A DNA stretch of 64,000 nt from Pseudoips prasinana (taxonomy: Eukaryota > Arthropoda > Insecta > Lepidoptera > Nolidae): NCBI GenBank assembly GCA_951640165.1, contig OX621242.1:27710001-27774000 (forward strand), given 5' to 3'. Position 1 is the first letter of the stretch, and each line of letters opens with the position of its first letter. Positions 32,237 through 45,422 of the stretch are shown piece by piece. Both the position numbers and the translations under genes were made by a program. The notes beneath the pieces were generated by a model that saw only the letters and a program-made list of their open reading frames with translations, had not been told where the DNA came from and searched no databases.

Positions 32237-32933
32237 AGAACAACCGAAATCCGTATTATTAAATAGCTATATGGTTGGCTAACTGCCGCACTCAGAGACG
32301 TGTTTAATGATTGATTAGGTTAAGTATTGTTAGTCTATGTCTGTTGAATGTCATTTTATATTGAAATGAGTGACATAAAGGCTTAATTAAGTTAATCGAC
32401 GATTAAATATGTCTCTGAGTACAGCTGTAAGTCTATGTCGTAATCCAAGAAGTTGAGGCGTCACGTAAAAATTGTGCGCGTGTTATTACTCTTCTGGATA
32501 AAACATAATATAATAACCTTTATGGCTTTATCCGTATCGAAGCAATCGTGTGTGACATTCTGGGGATAATCGTGTTATGTCATAAACGTTCCCTTTTACT
32601 ACGAAAACCATGAAACATGAAATAAACCGAGTGTACTGTGCCTATAAAATGTTACACCACACTCTAACAAAAAGTCACATCAGATATTTTCAATAAAATC
32701 ACTTTTGTTTTTCCGCTTTTGTATATGCGATCAGTTTTTGCTAGGCATATTTGTTGGATGGGAAGTCGTGTATTCACTGGAAGACATACTCATCTATTGA
32801 ATACATCTTGTCCTTAGGTGATTGGTTCAGTTTTTCAGTAGTATGGCATAGCTTAGTCATGACAGTTCGGATGGCAGGTTATTGGGATGATTTTTTGAAG
32901 TTATACTGCTTTTGGCTCGATGGAGAAAAATGA
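32237..32933. other. No gene recognised
   Basis: A 60-codon frame at 32751-32933 has no features. Confidence 0.4.
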
Positions 32934-33172
32934 TGAGAGTGAATTTTTACGATGCGCGCGCACACCAACACCAAAAAATTTAACAGCATGAAGTTAGTTC
33001 TAGGTGGTATGAGAGTGAATTTTTACGATGCGCGCGCACGATGCGCGCGCATCGTAAAAATAACAGCATTAAGTTTGTTCTAGGTGGTATGAAAATGTAT
33101 GAGAGTGAATTTTTACGATGCGCGCGCATCGTAAAAATAACAGCATGACGTTAGTTCTAGGTGGTATGAAAA
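32934..33172. repeat. Three-unit tandem repeat with CG-rich palindromic core
   Basis: Units at 32934-33008, 33009-33098 and 33099-33172: TGAGAGTGAATTTTTACGAT, then a GCGCGCGC core, AACAGCAT.AAGTT and TTCTAGGTGGTATGA. In unit 3 the core is a perfect 30-bp palindrome (33109-33138); unit 2 has a doubled core; in unit 1 the right half of the palindrome is replaced. Confidence 0.85.
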
Positions 33173-33355
33173 TTGATAACTATGTTCAAGTTGTATATTA
33201 AGAAGTATAACTTCTAACGCGTGTACATAAGTACACACAAGTTTTTTTTAACCATGTTGGTATTTTGAAACGATTGTTAGTATTTCCGCTTAGACATTGC
33301 TTATTTATAGGTGTTCCTGCATCGTATTGTTGATATTGATCGGAGTAAAACGTAT

Positions 33356-33752
33356 TGATGTGATGTGTGGAAAGAGGAAAGAATGTCACCACTCCAACTC
33401 GTCCCGTCTGAGGCGTAGGAGTCAGTCCAATGGAATATATGTATACCAGAGAATTAGCAGCAGTGTTTCCCTTAGTACAGACGTCAGCACATCCAGCTAC
33501 CCCGATCTGTCAAATTTCTTTTATAGATTTTCTGCTTTATCACATAAGCATAAGGTTCACTTTCAATTGGGGAAATTTGACAGATTGGAGTATGTTGATG
33601 TGATGGCGTGTGTACCTAACCTAACCATCATACGGCGATCGCCAACGTGTCTTCCAAACGTGACGAATGTGGCATAACTCCAGAAATTATGAAGATATAG
33701 ATATTGGAGGAGGCCTACCTCCAGCAGTGGACTTCTTTGATGATGATGATGA
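33356..33752 (+). mobile_element. Family M retro-repeat split by MITE-1
   Basis: GATGTGTGGAAAGAGG head, CACCACTCCAACTCGTCCC, GCAGCAGTGTTTCCCTTAG, MITE-1 (33475-33615), then CATCATACGGCGATCGCCAA and the CAGCAGTGGACTTCTTTGAT(GAT)n tail. Confidence 0.6.
33475..33615. mobile_element. MITE-1 copy inside family M
   Basis: 141 bp, GTAC to GTAC. Other family M copies read CTGTGTACTATGACC here, so again a pre-existing GTAC was the target. Confidence 0.8.
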
Positions 33753-34054
33753 TTCGTGGCAATATTGTGATGTTAGAGTTGCAAGCGCTGGCTCAGAGCT
33801 GACTTTCAACTCTCTTGTACATAATTGAATATTACTTCGTTGGATTTGGAGTGAGAAATAAATCGAATCCAGCGCCGCTGGCGTGGCTCTTTAATTTATT
33901 TTATTAATTTACTTTTGCTAACCGAATCGTGAATATAAGACCCGTCATTCATTGACACCTATCACATTGTGTATACTTTCAATTACTTGGTACAAATAGA
34001 CAAATTTATCTATTCTGGCTACTGTTATGGTTGATTTTTGAATTATATTTACTC
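33753..34054. other. No gene recognised
   Basis: Nothing identified. Confidence 0.4.
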
Positions 34055-34190
34055 CTAGTCACCGGACCCGGCTTTGCACGGGTAGGTTGACAGAAAGATA
34101 ATAAAGTACAGACTTTAAAAGAAAGTGGACGGTGTTTTTTATCGATAGAAATTATTTTATGTATGTTCTCATATACAATTTTGTTGCAAT
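34055..34190 (-). mobile_element. Helitron-like 3' end fragment
   Basis: CTAG at 34055 followed by TCACCGGACCCGGCTTTGCA and CGGGTAGG, a CTAG-ended hairpin terminus of the kind seen on Helitron-like elements. The opposite end is not clear. Confidence 0.4.
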
Positions 34191-34952
34191 AGATTGTCAA
34201 AAGAAAAATCGAAGTAGATTTTATGTTTTACCAAACAGTAAGTATTCGTATATATTTAACAAAAAATAAGACGGTAAACTAAAAACTCCGAGTGAGTAAA
34301 ATGGACTTTATACCAAAAATTACTATTTAAGTACCAAAGAACTTATATCTACAAATAACTAACACCAATATGCTTATTTGTAGATATAAGCGCTGCGAAA
34401 TTATGATCCTTTTATATCTATTCTAAACTTGATAATTTAAAATGTAAATAACTCGCATATGTAAAAAATAAACTAAATCCTAACGACCCGATACGTAAGG
34501 AAACAATATATAAATACCATTCGCTTAACGCCAGCAGACACGTAGTCAGTGCTAAATGATTATAACGTGTCTAAACAAAATCGGTAAATCACGTTCAAAT
34601 ATATTTCGCACTTAAAAATCAATGACTCTCCATTATGTAATCTTCGCTAGATAGACTAAACAAACGGTCAGACATATAATAACATTTTAATATCATATAC
34701 CTGAAATAATATAAATAATAGTAAGAACATTTAGCTGAATTTCAGCCTATGTCAGCCAGTCTCAACGGAGAGTAGCCAGGATTACGTATTATAATGCGGG
34801 AGCGGTGCGCTCTTTATCCTCGCACAACTAGAGGGGCACTGATCCGTGTTCATGCGCAAGACCAACAACTTAACGTATCTCTGCGACGCATGAACGTCTA
34901 ACGCCGCTAACTTCCAGTCTCCGGGCTACTTCTGGGTGACAACTCCACGCCA
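34191..34952. other. No gene recognised
   Basis: A GC-richer stretch near 34790-34940 has no ORF or family I know. Confidence 0.4.
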
Positions 34953-35040
34953 CTCGTGTCCCAGGCACCGGACAACTATTTGTCAGACCCATAAGTACTT
35001 GTTCTGAGTCTGGATGTACTATGTGTCCGTTAATTATATG
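34953..35040 (+). mobile_element. SINE-D body fragment
   Basis: ACAACTATTTGTCAGACCCA, TTGTTCTGAGTCTGGATGTA and GTGTCCGTTAATTATATGTT follow the SINE-D body. Confidence 0.55.
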
Positions 35041-36799
35041 TTACCGATCCAGGGTAGACGCTATTGCCATTAAGATACGATGGTACACACCAAGTGAAAT
35101 ACACATTTCCATTCTAACACCCTTACGGATGAAGTGTGTGCCATCTATATGCTTTCTGTTAGAAACATGGCCGACTAATATCTCGTCAATTGCATGTGAC
35201 TGGTCATATCCAACTGATAACAACTTACAGTTTATCATGATTTGATTCAAGCCGTCGGTGTGTAACGTTCTTAGATTAACGGCTAGAGGATCTAATGGAC
35301 AGAAGATGGTGCGATTCCCGCCGATTGATTAAATTTATGAAATTCCCATTTCGAGTTTAGATTAATTTTGCTTTGCATTGCGGGATGTACTTCAGAGGCT
35401 ACTTTTTTACGCGTGTATAGACTATAAAGAAAATGCGAGCCAAGTCTAAGCTCTTTTTTTACATTTGTGTCGGACCTTATTTCAAAGTGATATTGTTGAA
35501 ATGTATATGGTCCTATTTAGGCCACAGCCTGGCTAAGGATTAAACTCCATATTTAGTCGAAAATTACTGAACAATTCTGTTCGTAAGTAATTTAATATGC
35601 TGAATCATACATCCCTAACCACACATGAAATTCGAGATCTGAAACTAGTAAAAGCTTTTATGTTAACCTACGATGACGTAAGCAAATACGTTCCCAAATC
35701 CCACTAGGCTGAAATACGGTTGCAAAGGACTCTTTTACTTCAGCGAAAGCTTTATAAGAAAGTAAATATGTGACTGTTATAGAGGTTTGCTTTTATTCTT
35801 ATGAAACTTTATACTTTTGTAAGTCGGTTTTTTAATAAACGATTTTGTTTGGTGATCTATATTTTTGTCAGTGGAAATATTCTAAAAAACACAAATACCG
35901 TCACATTTAAAGTAATGGATTCGGGCGTTACTTTGTGGAAATCCATAACATTCAAAATACAAATAAATATGTAATGTTAATTCGACTAATTGTCAGTTTA
36001 ACCAAGCCGGGATGCAATATGCACCGTCCTCCCGCCCGCAAAAAATATGCATATGCAAGACAGACATTATAAAAATGCTAATTATATGCGCCGCTACAAT
36101 ATCCAAGACGTGTTTCAGTCCTCCACGGTCCATTTTCAAGGGATAATATTAGCACTCGACGAGTTAGGATGAACGTCACATTTTGACAAATTACATTGAC
36201 GACGATTTATGTTCGAGAGGTATTGTGTTTCGGCCCTAAAACTAAACTCAGGCCACTAAGTCCATTTTTAATAACAGGTTTGTGATATAATATTTTATCT
36301 CGTTGAATTTAATTTGTTTAATTAACTATATCGTAAATGTATTTTATTTAAATTTTAATTGATTAATATATGTTGTTTTATGTAATGTATTGCACAACTT
36401 TATGTACAAATTGTTTGATATGTGTTTTCTTATTGTTATGTATAAACCTTGTTATCTGTCAATTAATTAATTTACTAATACTGGTCAAGGTAATGTAAAG
36501 TACTTCGTCTGCGAACATTGTGCATACCTGTAAGTGACCTACTCACACTGGATTAATCTGTCTGTATTAGATTCATACAAACAAATTGTGAATAGGTTGT
36601 TGGTGTGCCTTATCAATAAAAAAAAATCCGACAGAACACATATTTCTGCAAAAATGAGTATGTGTTGCTAGGTTGCGGGGAGGCACTACTTATAGTCTCT
36701 ACCCTAAAACTTTAGCTTTCCGTGTGATTCAAAAAAATAAATCAAGACACAATTTTAAATTAAACGCGTAGAGTTCGCAGGTGGAAGTTAGTCATATAT
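35041..36799. other. No gene recognised
   Basis: Overlapping short frames on both strands at 35021-35250 have no family features. The remainder is AT-rich. Confidence 0.4.
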
Positions 36800-36930
36800 G
36801 TACAGACGCCAGCACATCCAGCTACACCAATCTGTCAAATTTCTTTTATCGATTTTCAACTTTATCACATTAGCATAAGGTTCACTTTCAATTGGGGATA
36901 TTTAATAGCTTGATGTGCTGATAACTATAC
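36800..36930. mobile_element. MITE-1 copy, right end degraded
   Basis: Left end GTACAGACGCCAGCACATCC and centre are standard; the right end has decayed to TTGATGTGCTGATAACTATAC. Confidence 0.75.
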
Positions 36931-38778
36931 ATATGACAACCTTTATACTTAACATCCTAATTACTTTATAAAGTCGTCAGGCTTATGACTACCCTCTTGG
37001 TTGCTGGTTACCTTATGAGAATGGAGGTCAGATGGCAGTGGTCAGTTTAATTCCAGTTACTACCTGAAACGAGGTTTCTCAAATAATAATTTGAAGTTAT
37101 GGTACAGTTATTTAGTGATTCCTCAAAGGAAGCATCCCATTGAGGAGTAGTAGGAAATTTTAGCGTGAATTTTTTACATGGCGCAAGGTAAAGAGATAAC
37201 GTGCATTCATTTTTATTTTGTCTAACATAAAATATTTTTGTATTTTTTCTTGGATAGAAATGAATCACATCAATCACAAAAAAATCTTAAAATTATATTA
37301 TCTACAAAAATTATAACTCAATTTAAATAAGATGTTTCGTACTGCTTTTAATTATAATAATAAAATGGCCGTCCTAGATTTGTCATAAAATCTTAACCAA
37401 AAATAACGTTTTTTTCTCATCTTCAACTTGTTATATTACTCGTTTAATAGTTTTCTGTTCTTTCTATTTTGATCCGTACTTGATTGCTTATATGGGCGGG
37501 ATTAGCGTTCAACCGAAAATTGGCATTAACAGCAGGAGATACGTTATTTTTCTTGTTAATAAAGATTGATCTTTCTAAAAATATCCATGGTTCCGAGAGT
37601 TCCGACCTGTAATAGAATAAAACATTCAGATGTAGGTATATAGGCCTTTTATAGAACGTTCTCATAAATCAGACCAAGCGTATATTTCAGCTACGTGTGT
37701 TCATTTCTGTACCATAAGTGCTCTACCTGTACCACTTGGAATATTTATATTTCTGGTTTAGCTTTTAATACCATACTTGTAGGAAATGTTTTTACGTTAT
37801 ACCTACCTATGTGATTTATATTATACAGTTGTACTCTAACTAGAAGCTTGACTTTGCCATAATCTCGCCTATGTAGTTGTTGCTTCGCCTGTTAAGCGCA
37901 GAGTACGTCAGGGGGAAAACGCCATGCCAGTCATATGAGACATCATGCAGAGATTTAGGTTGTCCATCCAAATTGCTTGTTGTCAATCATTATTAGATAA
38001 AATTAAATTCGGGAAACATTTTTACGTTTGTTCGTATACCATAATTAAATTTCGGTAATATTTTTACGTTTGTTCGTCCAATTGTCCAATCGTACGTAGG
38101 TACCTAAAACTTTTTTTAAGTTCATTTTTGTTATATTTACCATGATCTAATAACCCTACTTACTTGATTGCACAAGTTAAATAGATTTAAGTAGTCGTTC
38201 AGTTTTGGGTTTCTCAACTATTTGTATCACAAATTTGTACATTCCCACAAGTTCAGAGATTTACTCCCCTTGTGGGATGGTTGTCTTTAAGACAAAAATT
38301 ACAATAAGTGGTTGTGGTGAGACATATGTATGCTAATATGTTGGATCGCAAGAATAACTGCCACTTGGCCCGCATGTAGTTCGAAAAAGACCGATACCAC
38401 CTCGGTGGAAAATCATCCAGGAAGATAAAAACTTGAGAGGTGTCAAGGGACACCCGGATGGAATGAAGTTATTTCTTATTATTTATTATGTACAAAAAAC
38501 CTGTATACACTCAACAAAAATAATCGTCGCGACACCACACTGTTCAATGCGAAATAGAAATGAAAATATGTGGCTTGCTTTCTATAAGAGTGAGAGTGAG
38601 AGAGAGAGAGACAGACAGAGAAACATGCGCACGCCGCACAGCTGCAAAAAGTGTCGTGACAACTTTTAGTAAGATTTTTTCCGTCTAGCCCCCTTTCACA
38701 ACGCGCGATAAGAAACTTCGTTCCAAAACTATCAAAATATTAATAAAAATTCCCATTAATAATATTATGATAGTTTTA
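36931..38778. other. No gene recognised
   Basis: Short frames only. A GA-rich microsatellite lies near 38586-38612. Confidence 0.4.
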
Positions 38779-40849
38779 TCTATATATAAATAAAAAGAGA
38801 AGTCCTGACTGACTGACTGACTCATCAACGCCCAGCCCAAACCCTTGGCCCTAGAAAGCTGAAATTTTGCACAAATGTTATCTTTATAATGTAGACAAGG
38901 AATAAGGAAGGATTTTTCGAAGTTCAAACCCTAAGGGGGTAAAAGGGGGGTGCCAAGTTAGTATGAAACTTTGCCGTTTATGAAGTTAGAGGCATGAAAG
39001 TTGGTATTTGGCCTTGCAGTTAAAAATAAAAAATATGTGTTTCAGGATTTTCGGAAATTTCACCCCCAAGGGCAAAAAATACGGGATGTAAGTTTGTACG
39101 AAAAAAGTCCCAATTTTTAAGTTAAACGCATGAAAATTAGCACTTGGCTTTTTAGTTAAAAATAAAAAATATGTATTTCAGGATTTTCGAAAATTCCACC
39201 CCGAAGGTCATAAAATAGGGGATGTAAGTTTGTATGAAAAATGCGATATTTTTGAAGTTAAACGCATGAAAATGAGTATTTGGCCTTTCTGTTAAAAATA
39301 TATAGCATTTATTTCAGGATTTTTGACTGACCTGACTGACATATCAACGCACAGACTTGAATTTTGACAGTAGTTACCTTTTATGACGTAGGCATCCACT
39401 GAAGAAGGGTTTTTGAAAATACCACCCCTAAGGGACTAAAATAAGGGATGAAATATTTTATATAAGTCCTTAATTTTAATGTTAAAGGCTTTAGTATATA
39501 GACTTGCAGTTAAAAATTCAAATATATATTTCAGGATTTTTGAATTATCCACCCCCAAGGGCGTAAAATTGGGGATGTAAGTTTATACGAAAAAAGTGCC
39601 AACAAGTTTTAAGTTAAACGCATGAAATTTTGTATTTAGCATTACAGTTAAAAGTTAAAAGTATATGTTTCACGATTTCCGAGAATTATACCATGTAGGG
39701 TGACAAATAGGGGATGTTTGTATGAAAAATGTGACATTTTTTAAGGCAAACGCATGAAAATTAGTATTTCGCCTTTCATTTAAACATTATAAATATATCA
39801 TCAGGACTTTTGGAAATTCCACCCCTAAAGACGACTAAAATAGGGGATGTAAGTTTGTATGAAAATCTGTTTTTTTTTTGGAGTTAAAAGCATGTAAATT
39901 GGTATTTCAGTTAAAAATAAAGCAATCAAGGGAATAATTTGTTGTTAAAAAAAGGTAATCCATAACTGATTCAATAGGTCAACACGAAAAATGTACGCCA
40001 ACTTAAATTATATAGAGAAATTCGTTTCTTATTGCATAAAATGTCGTGTTTGTTGTCGTCTAAGTAAAGATTTAGCGTTTTATAAGATTTGTAACTTCTT
40101 TTTTTTTGGTATTTATATAACATATAAAAAAAACGTCAATTTAATAAAATTTGGATAATAAAGTTATTTACCCGAAATTCGAGTTAGCGTAGTATAAATT
40201 ATTGTTCGTGTCGAGATGATCGCACCCAAAAAATATCATCTTAATCTTACTGATCTACAAGTTCACAATTTTGTAACTAGATGGCCTTTATATCGTTTTA
40301 GATCGCAGAACTTATTTGGCATATCAGTTAAAATAAATAAATGCTTGAAATAAAAGGTAGTCCAAAACTGAATCAACAGATGATCGCCTAAATCTCATCC
40401 ACAAAATATGCACACATCTTGATTTTACCGCTCGAGTTTATATTTTTGTTAGTAGATGGTGTAATCATCGTTTTAGATCGCGCTATGGTTTCGTTCACAA
40501 CATGTGATATTAGACCTATCAATGCCGTGGTCGCAACTAAGCTAATGGGAGTTACCTTTGTGATTAATGCATCGTTGATATTATACTACTTTATTTGACT
40601 TACTGACTTTACTTCAGAACAATTGATATGTATTCTTTGATATTTTTGGGTTATAATATCGGGTCTTATTTTTAAATAACAGTAGCAAAGTAGTCTTTAG
40701 TTTATCTCTTAACTAGGTTATTTATAGGTTAGATTTTCTTAAATTTATATTGCTTATTTCTTTTAAAAGTATGTTTTTTTATATTAAGCTAGAAGTAAGT
40801 AAGGTAATCATTAAAAATTGTCGCGGACGAAGTCGCGGGCACCAGCTAG
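38779..40849 (+). mobile_element. Helitron-like element with internal tandem units
   Basis: A/TCTATATATAAATAAAAAG at the left and the hairpin region CGCGGACGAAGTCGCGGGC, ACCAGCTAG/T at the right: TC..CTAG ends between A and T. 2,071 bp without coding potential. From about 38900 to 39910 a unit of roughly 130 bp recurs about seven times in diverged form (TTTCAGGATTTT, then a CCACCCC..AAGG block, then GGGGATGTAAGTTTGTA, then GTTAAACGCATGAAAAT). The short frames called here are chance. Confidence 0.65.
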
Positions 40850-41077
40850 TCTTTTATAAAGACAGCAATATGACTGTGACCGTACCTGTATGACTGTACC
40901 TATGACTGTACCTATATTTACATCAACATACAGTATATTAAACAAAAATGAAGCATCACAATAATCGAAAACATTGATCATAATTACGAACAAAAAGCAT
41001 GAACTCGCGTCATATCGGCTGTAAACAAGAAATAAATTGAAAGAAAATTTTGTTTTTAAACAAATTTTGTTTTGACG
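40850..41077. repeat. Short ATGACTGTACCT tandem repeat
   Basis: ATGACTGTACCT-like words repeat about three to four times at 40869-40916; nothing else in the interval. Confidence 0.5.
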
Positions 41078-41183
41078 GGCCGGTTTATAGGGTTTGTAGA
41101 TACTTGCCTTTCACGCTGCAGGTCGAGGGTTCGATTCCCATCCAAGTAATTATGTATATGAGTGTGTATTTACAAAAGAAAAA
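41078..41183 (+). mobile_element. SINE-A fragment
   Basis: Degraded head ACGGGCCGG, CTTTCACGCTGCAGGTCGAG, GGTTCGATTCCCATCCAAGT, then directly ATTATGTATATG..GTATTTACAAAAG; the middle of the body is deleted. Confidence 0.6.
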
Positions 41184-41370
41184 TAATATATGCACTCTTA
41201 TAAAAAATGTATGTGGCAACATTCCGAAAACGTTCCCTCTAATATTATATGATAAAGATTTTCTGAATATTTTAACAATTAACAGAGAAATCGCTTAACA
41301 TACATATGAACATAAGATGCTGTAGAATTGAAACCTCCTTCTATTGTATCGAGGCGCTCATAGTCAGACG

Positions 41371-41575
41371 CTCTCACCGATCCGTAAGTGATTGGCAAGG
41401 TGAAGCAATTAGGCTCGCGGTCAGTCCATAGATGGGTGACCGCTAAAGTGGCTTAATTTCTGAGCGTCTCCGTGTTTCGATGGGCACGTTAAGCTGTCGG
41501 TCCCGGTTGTAGCCATTAGGCAAAAGTCCTTAAGTCATGTCTGAGGCCTAATGGGCGGCCTAATAAATAAATAAA
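41371..41575 (+). mobile_element. 5S rRNA-derived SINE, copy 2
   Basis: Same order as 29318-29542: CCGATCCGTAAGTGATTGGC, GTGAAGCAATTAGGCTCGCG, ATAGATGGGTGACCGC, CTGTCGGTCCCGGTTGTAGC, ending at GGGCGGCC and an AATAAATAAA tail. Confidence 0.65.
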
Positions 41576-42147
41576 ACCACTGCCTAAGAAAGTAAGTGCT
41601 GATAAGTAAGTAAGAAACTATTCTACAAACATGGACATTATTTCAAACTATTGTGTATCATATAGCCAAAATACATAATATTCAAAGTTCAAAGTCACGT
41701 TCCTAATGTAAAAAATAAAGAAATATAATATGATGAATGTAAAACCTACAAAAACTGTCTCATCCTCTTAACTCACAATATTATGAAACCCAATAAAAAG
41801 TAATATTTGCCCTATAAACCTAGTTCAAACAAAGAAACGAGTTGCGCAAGCTTTCCCTCAAGGTTTTTATAACACATAACTTCCATTGAACCCTACCCTT
41901 GACATTAAAGCACGCATGGACTCGTAAATAATCACGTTTACACCAAAAAACCTTTTTGTGGTACAAAAATAAAAGAAATCACGGATTACGCCGATAAATT
42001 AACCAATCCATAATAATAAATTACTGGTTTTATTTATTCTACTGAATTTTAAAAGAGTAGTACATATACCGACGCGTAGTTTGTGCTTTTAGTTCAATTG
42101 ATGTTGCTAGGCAATCTGTACATGACGTTCAATGACCTGTATTTAAA
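41576..42147. other. No gene recognised
   Basis: Nothing identified. Confidence 0.4.
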
Positions 42148-42380
42148 AATATAATAAAATCGTAGGAAAGTCAGAACTGTACATTGAATTTTTGTCTGTT
42201 TGTCTGTATGTCCGGGCTAAACTCAAAAAGTACTGCATGGATTTACTACAAATTCTGCATGAATATTACTAAAAGGTCGGTTCAACATATAGGCCACATA
42301 TTACCACTCTGTCATCTACGGGGGAGGAGCTGTGATAATTTGTAAAGTTTAACGCGGGTAAAACCGCGGGGCATAGCTAG
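42148..42380 (+). mobile_element. Helitron-like element, internally deleted
   Basis: TATAATAAAATCGTAGGAAA start (TC terminus lost) and TTTAACGCGGGTAAAACCGC, GGGGCATAGCTAG end before T. A deletion removes about 70 bp found in 57593-57896. Confidence 0.62.
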
Positions 42381-44373
42381 TTTAAAAATAAATCTTAATT
42401 CTGACATCCTCTTAAATTATTATAATTAAATAATTTAAAATTAAAATGGATTATTTATAAATCAATACAACAATCAATAAAATATAAATAAATACAAAAT
42501 ACTATATTAAACGTACTTGACACATACAACATTAGTCGTTGAGTTATCAATTCAGAAGTAAGTATATAATATATTTATAGGTAGCTCTGACTCATATTAA
42601 TTTACGTTCATATTCACGCTGGTTTTTTGATATTCTATTGGAATAGTAAAGATGATGAAGTAATATCATAGAAGATGTTCTAATATCTCGTTGCCTACAT
42701 ATAAAAAAGAGGTTAGGTTACAGGTGCTAAAAAAACAGTTATAATTTATCAACAAATATGTTAATATTGCTCTGTGATTTACATGGACAATGGGATAAAA
42801 AGCTTTTACAAAAATATTAAGTACATTTGAGTAAGTTTTTGTGTCGTAAATGAGAAAAAAAAGGATGGTACTTACTTACCGTCTGCGGATTATGCTCTTT
42901 ACCGTGCTGAGATTCACCACTATTATTCCTATCTGGCTTTGGCTGTACCCATGTTTGAGAACATAAATGTTGATCTCGTAGCTTTCGTTTTCATGTATTT
43001 TATAATCTCGCATACCATAATAATTACGATTTTCTTACATGCTATATTAAACTCAATTCCCTTTGTTTTCATGGTGTAATATTATGAGTAAATGTAAAAA
43101 ACAGTACAGTAATAAACTACTTTTAAAACTTTATGATCTTACTCGTCAAAGCTGAACGGTTTTTTAACTAGCTTTTATACCAATCTGTATATACACGTAG
43201 CGCCGCCATAGCCTATTGTTTGCTCCATATCCTGCGTAATAAAGTGCATTCAAATATTTATACAGTATGGTAGCACGCGCAGGCGGCGGCACAGCCCAAA
43301 CGGGACATAGAGGGACATTGAACCTTGTCTGGTTGCCACATCGTCGCTTGCGCACGTCTACCCGAGATCATTATTCACCTGCCGCGTAAATTATCGCCTC
43401 AGTAATTCTTTTTTGATAGGTCAGAATACATTAATATCAAAATTACTACTGATCGTTGAATTTGTACATTGTTATAGGCAGGGTTTTGGGTATCTACTTA
43501 GTGTTCACCGTCGAAATTTGTCGTTTTTAGGTCAAAGTTTTAAGATAGCAGCTATCTCGCTCGCACATTAGGTTGTAGAATTTCAAAGAACGTGCATTGG
43601 TTCTTATATGAGATTAATATTCCGAAATATTTAGAAAAAGTTTTCAATTAAATGTTACTCGCCAAAAGAAATAGGAAATATAATTATTCCGATATTTAAT
43701 GACATTACCAAAAATATAATAAACAAAACTTGATCTGAATATTGTGGGAAGCACATTTTATAAAGTGCATACAAAATTAAGATATTGTAAAGAAGATTCT
43801 CGTGTCCCTATATAGCCTGTTTAACCGTTAGGTACTCTAATAAAAAGCGACCTGATTCGCCCTTCAAAAAAGCTACATTATTTCCTTAATAACTTTGTTT
43901 TTCACCAATAATTAAACTTACATTTCACAAATTGGTTCAGCTGACATAACAAAGGTACCAGCAAGTACCAAATTCGTTTGTCTGACTATAACTGGCAGGT
44001 AGTTCTATAAATAACAGGTCGATAGTTAAAATGGTAGACTCGACTGCGGCTTTATATAAACCATAATCCTACAAAGATAAGAAGATTTTGAGATAAAAAC
44101 AAGCCACCAAAATACTTTCACTGCGACTAGGATTCTGTTTATATGCGTTTTTAACCCGCAACACAAAAAAGAAATGTTCTAAGTTAAATGCCTACAACTA
44201 TTTGTGGTCTCGTAGTATCTATACTTGTCGATTGATTGCAACTTTTATGTAAGTTACATACATCAACATGTTTTTTTGGCCTTTATTTACAATCTGCAAC
44301 CTTATTACCTATCCGGTAGAAGCAAGTGATAGCGAAAATTGTGTTCTAATTGCGCTTTAATTCCTTGTAAAAT
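42381..44373. other. No gene recognised
   Basis: AT-rich. A GC-richer patch near 43195-43345 has only a short minus-strand frame of no recognisable family. Confidence 0.4.
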
Positions 44374-44627
44374 GTTTGCTGTGTGGCTGACGGCAGATTA
44401 TATTACCACATTCATCCCCGTGTAGTGGAAGGCGAAGAAGTCGATCTGAGTGACTATCTCCCACAGAACGGGCAGCAGCAGTCTCTCTGTGTACTATGAC
44501 CATCATGCTGCAATAGGCAATCCGTCTCCCATATCCCTCCAAATATGAACAAGACTCAATTTTGGAAATCTTTTGGGGTGACCTTTGTCCAGCAGTGGGC
44601 GTCATTCAGCTGACATGATGATGATGT
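44374..44627 (+). mobile_element. Family M retro-repeat
   Basis: GCTGTGTGGCTGACGGC head, CATCCCCGTGTAG, CTCTGTGTACTATGACCATC (unoccupied GTAC site) and the GTCCAGCAGTGGGCGTCATT, (ATG)n end. Confidence 0.6.
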
Positions 44628-45422
44628 TATGAATGTTGCCGTATCAAGTGTTCCAACATTTCATCTTCTACTCTATGGTTATAAGGATAGATCTCCTATC
44701 AACCACCATTTCTTTCTCCACGGTTCATTTCTTTTCCTTTTGTATCTGCAAGCAGGTGTGTTGTAAGCTTTGGCAGTTAGAGTGTGTCCTCCAGTGAGGC
44801 ATTTCCTCCTTATTAGGCCATATGTATTTATGTGGCCAGTATATCTTTCGGCTTAAGCCGTTTACGGTAGCTTTGAGTTGTTAATTTGGCAGCCAGTTCA
44901 TGGAGATGTCTTTCCAGCTTCCCTTTGTAGGTCTCTGTAGTTTTTGTCCGCGATTAAAAACATCGAAATTCGAACGCAAACGTTGGATAGTTCTAGTCAC
45001 AAACTCCTAACAGTTTGTGTTTGATCTTGATTGATTGATTCTCCGAGATAGTGATATTATTTAGCAAACAAAGTCTGAACCCAGCTTATTGAACGATAAG
45101 TTCCATGATCAGACTGCTTACATCATTCGCCCACTGAGAACGCCAAATGTTGATATTAGATAATACTTCTTACCTTTTGGTAATATCATGAGATGTATAA
45201 TTTTGTTTGTAGATCATTAAACGAGATTTGGCGTGCTTCTCTTTGTGCCGACAAGATTTCGTTCACACAGAGACGTATTGTCTGTAAAGTCTACTGTCTA
45301 CACTTAATACAAAACACTATTACATAAATTAATTACGTAAACATTTCTTAAACATAGCTTCCAAGCTTACCGATTGGTATTATGTTATTTTGGCATACGT
45401 AATACAAACTTTAGGCACTTCT
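44628..45422. other. No gene recognised
   Basis: Nothing identified with confidence. Confidence 0.4.

Noticed and set aside
32934..33172. CRISPR-like array
   Set aside because: Eukaryotic context, only three units with no distinct spacers, and the repeats are contiguous.
35021..35250. Overlapping 69- and 74-codon frames
   Set aside because: No recognisable motif on either strand, and one begins in a SINE-D fragment.
38685..40993. Short ORFs in the Helitron-like element
   Set aside because: They fall in tandem units and have no conserved frame between units.
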